Part shown: one piece after another, positions 6,180 to 11,113 of the stretch
How positions within the stretch are numbered: the stretch's first letter is position 1
Layout of the letters: each line of letters starts with the position of its first letter
NCBI GenBank assembly: GCA_023416875.1
Contig: JAEZGT010000398.1
Span: forward strand, 1-11,113
Reading direction: 5' to 3'
Length of the DNA stretch: 11,113 nt
Origin: Pseudomonadota bacterium
Lineage (GTDB): Bacteria > Pseudomonadota > Gammaproteobacteria > Pseudomonadales > Cellvibrionaceae
Position numbers and translations under genes: made by a program
Notes under the pieces: generated by a model
Database searches by the model: none
Told to the model about the DNA's origin: nothing
Seen by the model: only the letters and a program-made list of their open reading frames with translations

Positions 6180-6448
6180 ATTGCGCGGTTTTCAAAACAG
6201 CCTGTTCATCCCTTCCCCTATTGGTCGAATATCCCGCGTCTCTGTGGAATTCTGGCAATAATTACAATCTTTTTCCGACATATTTACCGCGTTATCAAAA
6301 TGATGGCGCCGCACGTGGCAGAACATAGAAAATCACCGGGCCTTATTTGCAATTGGCAACAGAATCAAACAAAGCATTGTGGAGCCTTTTTTGCTTAATC
6401 GATCCCACCACAACATGCATTCCACTCATAACAAGAGCGAGAACCCAT
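6180..6448 (+). promoter_or_regulatory. Leader and promoter region of the DUF4142-treZY run (no clear promoter)
   Basis: This 269-bp gap must carry the operon promoter, but no convincing -35/-10 pair is visible. The best -10 candidate is TACAAT (6263-6268), with no good -35 at the right distance. Two small palindromes are present, ATCA-AAA-TGAT (6294-6304) and the imperfect TTGCAATTGGCAA (6347-6359). Either could be an operator. A sigma factor other than sigma-70, or an activator, would explain the weak core. Confidence 0.35.
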
Positions 6449-7018
6449 ATGAAAACTATTCGCCTGTTGCTAACCAGCTTAGTGCTGGCCTTTTTTAACG
6501 CTCACGTAATGGCAGAAACCTCACCGCAACAAAAAATTGTGGCGAGCGCCGTCGATCCCCAAGTATTTATCGAGAAGGCGACATCCGCCGGCTTGGCAGA
6601 AGTCGAAATGGCCAAAATGGCACTGAAAAAATCGACGCAGAACGAAGTGCGTCATTTCGCGCAAATGATGATTGAGAGCCATACGCAGATGAATAAAGAT
6701 CTGCTCAACTTAGCCAAAAATGAAGGCCTGAATATTCCAGACGAGCCGACACTTATCAAAAAATCCAAAGTTTTTATGTTGTCGCAAAAGGATGGCGAAT
6801 CATTCGACGAAGCTTACGCCAAAAATCAGGTGGAAGCGCACGAGCAGACCTATCAATTATTCCGCCAAGCCGCCAATTCACCGAGCGAAAATGTGCGCAA
6901 ATTTGCCGACTCCCAACTGAAAAGTCTTGAGCATCATCTCAACATGGCGCGAGCCCTGGTGACGACAGTAGCCCAAACGCAAGCGAGCGAAAGTTCCAAA
7001 ACTGTTTCTACACCCTAA
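6449..7018 (+). CDS. DUF4142 family protein, secreted/periplasmic
   Basis: The start at 6449 gives a standard signal peptide (MKTIRLLLTSLVLAFFNAHVMA, cleavage near residue 22). The frame extends upstream of this but would bury the signal. The upstream GAGCGAGA is only a weak ribosome-binding site. The 189-residue protein is alpha-helical. The mature part matches DUF4142, a ferritin-like four-helix family, with FIEKATSAGLAEVEMAKMAL, VRHFAQMMIESHTQMNKDL, a 'FD..Y' motif (119-123), VEAHEQTYQLF and HHLNMARAL. Conserved acidic and His residues (Glu51, Glu53, His78, Glu129, His131, His162, His163) could suit metal binding, but no enzyme activity is known for the family. It is the first gene of a tightly spaced run: 25 bp to the next start. 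Family call is firm. Confidence 0.88.
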   Translation: MKTIRLLLTSLVLAFFNAHVMAETSPQQKIVASAVDPQVFIEKATSAGLAEVEMAKMALKKSTQNEVRHFAQMMIESHTQMNKDLLNLAKNEGLNIPDEPTLIKKSKVFMLSQKDGESFDEAYAKNQVEAHEQTYQLFRQAANSPSENVRKFADSQLKSLEHHLNMARALVTTVAQTQASESSKTVSTP

Positions 7019-7043
7019 CCATCGGGGAAAGCGAGGTGAGCTT

Positions 7044-7418
7044 ATGAGAGGCAGCAAAGCCAAATATACGGAAAAGCAAAAGCGCAAAGCTGAGCACATT
7101 GAGGAGGCCTACGAGGACAAAGGCGTATCGAGCAAACGTGCGGAAAAAATCGCCTGGGCGACGGTGAATAAACAATCCGGAGGTGGAGAAAAATCCGGCT
7201 CCGGGCGAAAAAAAAGTGCAGGCGCCAAAGCGGAGGCGCGGCAGGATTCCGCTAAGCGCGCTGCCGATACCAAACGTTCACAAGATAAAGCGGGTGCATT
7301 GGAAAAAAAGACCAAGTCAGCGCTGCTGGAAATTGCCCGCTCTCGCGATATTTCCGGCCGCTCGCAAATGAACAAACAGGATTTAATCACGGCACTGCGC
7401 AGTCCGCGCAATTCTTAA
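7044..7418 (+). CDS. Small basic protein: plasmid-stabilisation-like N-terminus plus Rho-N-like C-terminus
   Basis: GAGGTGA (7032-7038) precedes the ATG with normal spacing. The 124-residue protein is strongly basic, with no signal peptide. Residues 5-45 (KAKYTEKQKRKAEHIEEAYE ... AEKIAWATVNK) resemble small stress proteins often annotated as plasmid-stabilisation proteins in Proteobacteria. A low-complexity Lys/Gly/Ser/Ala linker follows (about 46-86). Residues 89-119 (KTKSALLEIARSRDISGRSQ, then MNKQDLITALR) fit the Rho N-terminal / SAP-like helix-extended-loop-helix that binds nucleic acid. I infer a nucleic-acid-associated stress protein. The name 'plasmid stabilisation' is historical and does not imply a plasmid here. 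It sits 25 bp after DUF4142 and 21 bp before treZ, so it is probably co-transcribed. Confidence 0.7.
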   Translation: MRGSKAKYTEKQKRKAEHIEEAYEDKGVSSKRAEKIAWATVNKQSGGGEKSGSGRKKSAGAKAEARQDSAKRAADTKRSQDKAGALEKKTKSALLEIARSRDISGRSQMNKQDLITALRSPRNS

Positions 7419-7439
7419 CTCAACAAGGTAGGGAAATTC

Positions 7440-9194
7440 ATGTCCACGCGTGTACAGCGCCACGGTACGCAGATTAACGGCGGCACCACTCGTTTTAATC
7501 TGTGGGCACCAGATGCTAAAAGTGTTGCCGTCGATATTCGCGGTGAGAATGAGCTGGTTCCTATGCAGGCGCAAGGAGATGGCTGGTTCTCCGCTTATAT
7601 CGGTTGCGGTGCCGGAACCGAATATTGTTTTGTTATCGACGACGAGCGCCGTGTACCAGATCCTGCGTCGCAATGCCAAGTGGATGATGTGCACGGCTAC
7701 AGCCGCGTGGTAGATCATAATCACTATCAATGGAAGGCCAACGATTGGCGCGGCATTCCGTGGCATCAAACCATTATTTACGAATTGCACGTCGGCGTGC
7801 TCGGTGGCTACAAAGGGGTGGAGAAACGCCTGCCGACGCTAGCTGCTCTCGGTGTCACCGCCATTGAATTAATGCCCCTGCATCAATTTCCGGGCACTCG
7901 CAACTGGGGTTATGACGGCGTATTGCACTCCGCTCCCGCCAACGCCTACGGAACAATTGAGGAATTAAAAAGCCTGATCGACACCGCGCATCAACTGGGC
8001 TTGATGGTGTTTGTCGATGTGGTCTACAACCACTTCGGTCCCGATGGTAATTATCTGCACTCTTATGCCAGCGCTTTTTTCCGCGAGGACATCAACACCG
8101 GGTGGGGCTCCGCCATAGATTTCCGCCGCACCGAAGTGCGCGATTTCTTTTGCGAAAACGCGCTTATGTGGATTTTGGATTACCGCGTGGATGGTCTGCG
8201 CTTCGATGCAGTGCACGCGATTTCCGAGAAAAATTTTCTAGTGGAAATGGCCACGCGACTGCGCTCAGCCATTCCGTCTGACCGACATTTGCATCTGGTC
8301 CTGGAAAACGAAGAAAACAGCGCATTTCTTCTTGAACAAGGTTTTGATGCGCAGTGGAATGACGATGGCCACAATGTGCTGCATCACCTGTTGACCAATG
8401 AAAAGGAAGGCTATTACGCGGATTTCTGCGAGGAAGCAACGCAAAAACTCGCCCGCTGCCTGAGAGACGGCTTTATTTACCAAGGTGAAGCCACTCGCCA
8501 CGGCAAAGCGCGCGGCGAGCCCAGCGCGCATTTACCACCAACATCGTTTGTGTTGTTTTTGCAAAACCACGATCAGGTGGGTAATCGCGCCTTTGGCGAA
8601 CGATTGCCGCTGCTAGCCAATCGCGATGCCCTCAAGGCGGCCACCGGGCTGCTATTGCTGTCCCCTATGATTCCGCTGCTGTTTATGGGCGAGGAATGGG
8701 CGTGCGAACAGCCGTGTTTTTATTTCACTGACCACCACGATGAACACGCGGTAGCCGTGCGCGAAGGCCGTCGCAATGAATTTGCCGATTTTGCTCAGTT
8801 TGTCGATAGCGAAATTCGCGAGCGCATTCCCGACCCCAACGATGCAAAAACCTTTAGCGCCTGCGTATTGGATTACGACAACTGCAATCAACCTCTGCAA
8901 ATGGAATGGCGCGATCTGTATCGAAAACTGTTGGAGTTGCGCCACGTGGAAATTATTCCGCGGCTGCAAGGCGCTCATGCGGAGGATGTACAGGTTCTAG
9001 GTGACGCGGCGATATCCGCGTGTTGGCGCATGGGTGATGGCAGCTTGTTGCGCATCGATCTGAATTTAAGCAGCTCACCAGTTGCAATCCCGGAACCGCG
9101 TAATTACGAAAAATTGATTTTTCGCCATCGCGTGGATCATCAGAGCGAGCGCGATGGGTTTCTGCCGCCCTACAGCATTCTTGTCGCGCTGTAA
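7440..9194 (+). CDS. treZ: Malto-oligosyltrehalose trehalohydrolase
   Basis: TreZ cleaves the alpha-1,4 bond next to the terminal trehalosyl unit of maltooligosyl-trehalose, releasing trehalose in the cytoplasm. The 584-residue protein has the usual length and layout: an N-terminal beta-sandwich (FNLWAPDAKSVAV, about 1-100), a GH13 (beta/alpha)8 barrel and a C-terminal beta domain ending LPPYSILVAL. The GH13 regions are all visible: DVVYNHFGPDGNY (193-205), GLRFDAVHAI with nucleophile Asp256, LENEEN with acid/base Glu289, and QNHDQVGNR with Asp378. IYELHVG (113-119) and NWGYDG (155-160) are typical of TreZ and branching enzymes; the DQVGNR form and the treY neighbour favour TreZ. AAGGTAGGG (7425-7433) precedes the ATG. 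It is 83 bp upstream of treY on the same strand with no terminator between them. Confidence 0.95.
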   Translation: MSTRVQRHGTQINGGTTRFNLWAPDAKSVAVDIRGENELVPMQAQGDGWFSAYIGCGAGTEYCFVIDDERRVPDPASQCQVDDVHGYSRVVDHNHYQWKANDWRGIPWHQTIIYELHVGVLGGYKGVEKRLPTLAALGVTAIELMPLHQFPGTRNWGYDGVLHSAPANAYGTIEELKSLIDTAHQLGLMVFVDVVYNHFGPDGNYLHSYASAFFREDINTGWGSAIDFRRTEVRDFFCENALMWILDYRVDGLRFDAVHAISEKNFLVEMATRLRSAIPSDRHLHLVLENEENSAFLLEQGFDAQWNDDGHNVLHHLLTNEKEGYYADFCEEATQKLARCLRDGFIYQGEATRHGKARGEPSAHLPPTSFVLFLQNHDQVGNRAFGERLPLLANRDALKAATGLLLLSPMIPLLFMGEEWACEQPCFYFTDHHDEHAVAVREGRRNEFADFAQFVDSEIRERIPDPNDAKTFSACVLDYDNCNQPLQMEWRDLYRKLLELRHVEIIPRLQGAHAEDVQVLGDAAISACWRMGDGSLLRIDLNLSSSPVAIPEPRNYEKLIFRHRVDHQSERDGFLPPYSILVAL

Positions 9195-9277
9195 AAAGGC
9201 TTCTGCAACCTAATGCGTCGTGGAACTTTAATGACAACCTTAATAACAACTGTCGGCTTTAATCAGGAAACTGAAAT

Positions 9278-11113
9278 ATGACGGAGATACAGGCGAGTGT
9301 TCGTTTGCAATTTCACCGGGATTTCACTTTTTCCCGGGCGCTGCTGCTGGTGCCCTATTTCGCCAGTCTCGGCGTCAGCCATATTTATGCCTCTCCCATT
9401 TTAAAAGCGCGCGCCGGCTCCACTCACGGTTACGATGTAGTGGATCCGAGTTGCGTTAATCCAGAGCTTGGCGGCGAGGAGGGGCTGGAACAATTGGTGG
9501 CGGAGCTGCGCCGGCACCGCATGGGTTTGATCGTGGACTTTGTCCCCAACCATATGGCCGTCGGCGGCGACGCCAACCCCTGGTGGCTGGATGTGCTCGA
9601 GTGGGGGCGCCGCAGCCCCTATGCCAAGTTTTTTGATATTCATTGGAATTCACCGGACCCTTTGCTCAAAGGTCAATGTCTGGTGCCATTTCTCGGCAGT
9701 GATTATGGTGATGTGTTGAGCAGTGGCGATATTCAACTGCGTTACAACACCAAAACCGGCGCGTTTTACGCGCAATATTTTGCCCATCAATTTCCCATTT
9801 ATCCGCCGAGCTACCAGCAGATCCTCTCCCTCTGTGACGACGCCAATCTCAAGAACTTGGGTGAGCGCTTTGCTCAGTTGGAAAACGCGGAAAATCCCTG
9901 GGAGGCCGCTTGCGGATTGCGCAAGGAGTTACTCGAAGTCGCGGCCAGCGCGCGATTGGAACAGCAGATCGGCGCGGCCATCGGCCATTTCCAAATAAAC
10001 GAAAACGCTCAGGAAAAAATTGAGCGTTTGCATCAGTTATTGGAAGCGCAAAACTACCGCCTGGCGAGCTGGCGCACCGCGGCGGATGATATCAACTGGC
10101 GACGATTTTTCGATATCAACGAACTCGCCGGTTTGCGTATGGAACGCCACGAAGTATTTGAAGCGGTGCACTCCAAAATATTTGAGCTGATAGGAAGAGG
10201 TCTTATCGATGGTTTGCGCATCGATCATATAGACGGCCTCGCCAACCCCCGTGCCTACTGCCGTAAATTGCAGCGCCGCATCAGACGCTTATTGCCGCAG
10301 CGATCCAAGCCTGGGCAATTTCCTATTTATGTGGAAAAAATTCTCGCAGGTGGCGAGCGCCTTGCCGACAACTGGCAAGTGGACGGCACCACCGGTTACG
10401 AATTCATGAATCAGGTAAACCTGCTGCAGCATGACGCGGACGGTGGCGCGTTATTGACGAGGTACTGGCATGAGCTCACCGGACGTCCTGGTGATTTCCA
10501 AGAAGAGGTTTTGGAGGCGCGCCGGTTGATTTTGAGTACATCGCTTTCCGGTGATTTTGAAGCCGTTGCGCAAAATCTTTTATTAATTGCGCGTTCGGAT
10601 ATCCATACCCGCGATTTGACGCTCGCCTCCATTCGCCGCGCGTTGACGGAACTAATTGTCCATTTCCCGGTGTATCGGACTTACGCTGGCGCTTGCGAAC
10701 GCACATCACAAGACCAAGTGTATTTCAATCGCGCTTTCGAAGGTGCACAGCGCACGCTGCCGGAATCCGAGTGGCCGATTTTGCAAAAATTGGACGCGTG
10801 GCTTGGCGCGGAACCTCTACATTCGCTGCCACCGGGGCCAGACCGCGCACTGCGCGCCCGCACTCTGGCGCGCTTTCAGCAATTAACGTCTCCAACTGCC
10901 GCTAAGGCGGTGGAGGATACGGCGTGCTATCGCTCCGGCGCGGTGCTCAGCCGCAATGACGTCGGTTTTGATCCAGAACACCACGGCATTTCCTTGAAAG
11001 ATTTTCATCAATTGTGCATGGAACGACAAAGCCGTTTTCCCCGCAGCATGCTGACCACTGCGACTCACGATCACAAACGCGGTGAAGATACGCGAGCGCG
11101 CTTGGCCATCATC
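9278..11113 (+). CDS. treY: Malto-oligosyltrehalose synthase (3' partial, runs off the right edge)
   Basis: TreY converts the reducing-end alpha-1,4 glucosyl bond of maltooligosaccharides to alpha-1,1, forming the substrate of TreZ. The frame is open for 612 codons to the window edge. AGGAA (9265-9269) precedes the ATG. The N-terminus is diagnostic: ASVRLQFHRDFTF (6-18) and GVSHIYASPILKARAGSTHG (32-51, YDVVDP follows). GH13 catalytic regions are DFVPNHM (87-93), GLRIDHIDGL with nucleophile Asp316, YVEKIL with acid/base Glu353, and ATHDHKRGEDTRAR with Asp598. All are intact, so only the C-terminal part is missing. An inserted helical segment (about 185-265) is normal for the family. The 83-bp gap to treZ has no terminator, so one operon is likely. 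No debranching enzyme (treX/glgX) is in the window. Identification is very sure. Confidence 0.95.
   Translation, partial: MTEIQASVRLQFHRDFTFSRALLLVPYFASLGVSHIYASPILKARAGSTHGYDVVDPSCVNPELGGEEGLEQLVAELRRHRMGLIVDFVPNHMAVGGDANPWWLDVLEWGRRSPYAKFFDIHWNSPDPLLKGQCLVPFLGSDYGDVLSSGDIQLRYNTKTGAFYAQYFAHQFPIYPPSYQQILSLCDDANLKNLGERFAQLENAENPWEAACGLRKELLEVAASARLEQQIGAAIGHFQINENAQEKIERLHQLLEAQNYRLASWRTAADDINWRRFFDINELAGLRMERHEVFEAVHSKIFELIGRGLIDGLRIDHIDGLANPRAYCRKLQRRIRRLLPQRSKPGQFPIYVEKILAGGERLADNWQVDGTTGYEFMNQVNLLQHDADGGALLTRYWHELTGRPGDFQEEVLEARRLILSTSLSGDFEAVAQNLLLIARSDIHTRDLTLASIRRALTELIVHFPVYRTYAGACERTSQDQVYFNRAFEGAQRTLPESEWPILQKLDAWLGAEPLHSLPPGPDRALRARTLARFQQLTSPTAAKAVEDTACYRSGAVLSRNDVGFDPEHHGISLKDFHQLCMERQSRFPRSMLTTATHDHKRGEDTRARLAII

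Noticed and set aside
1..11113. CRISPR arrays, tRNA or rRNA genes
   Set aside because: No regularly spaced repeats, tRNA-like cloverleaf or rRNA-like stretch was recognised by eye.

Overview
The window looks like chromosomal DNA of a Gram-negative gammaproteobacterium of moderate GC content. A polysaccharide-degrading marine or soil lineage near Cellvibrionaceae fits best. That placement is inference. It rests on a GlyGly-CTERM-type sorting tail, an outer-membrane lipoprotein with a Gly/Ser linker and sugar-binding-like domains, and the style of the stress genes. No rRNA, tRNA, CRISPR array or intact mobile element was seen.

Left part (1-2988): the 3' end of a di-heme cytochrome c peroxidase-like gene ends in a rhombosortase-type tail and a strong terminator. 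A Spy/CpxP-type periplasmic protein with a natural C-terminal His6 run follows, with its own candidate sigma-70 promoter. Next comes a 544-residue lipoprotein with three BACON-like beta-sandwich repeats and a C-terminal carbohydrate-binding-like domain. It ends at a bidirectional terminator whose hairpin is nearly identical to the one at 379-409.

Middle part (3016-6179): two minus-strand genes encode a dienelactone-hydrolase-family enzyme and a stress-type SDR oxidoreductase (YghA/YdaD-like), separated by a minus-strand terminator. A 567-bp gap follows. It holds an imperfect 21/22-bp tandem repeat and several palindromes but no convincing gene, and it may be a decayed transposable-element end. 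Diverging from the SDR gene is a Crp/Fnr-type regulator with a His-rich C-terminal tail and a strong terminator.

Right part (6449-11113): a tightly spaced plus-strand run, probably one operon. It encodes a periplasmic DUF4142 protein, a small basic protein joining a plasmid-stabilisation-like N-terminus to a Rho-N-like C-terminus, TreZ, and TreY, which runs off the right edge. TreY rearranges the reducing end of maltodextrin or glycogen chains to a trehalosyl end and TreZ releases trehalose, so this arm makes a compatible solute from storage glucan. With the SDR, the Crp-like regulator and the two small stress-type proteins, the right half reads as a general stress or desiccation island coupled to trehalose synthesis. 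The best leads are this linkage, the repeat-bearing gap upstream of the regulator, the two unrelated proteins with natural poly-His tails, and the multi-domain sugar-binding lipoprotein without a catalytic domain.
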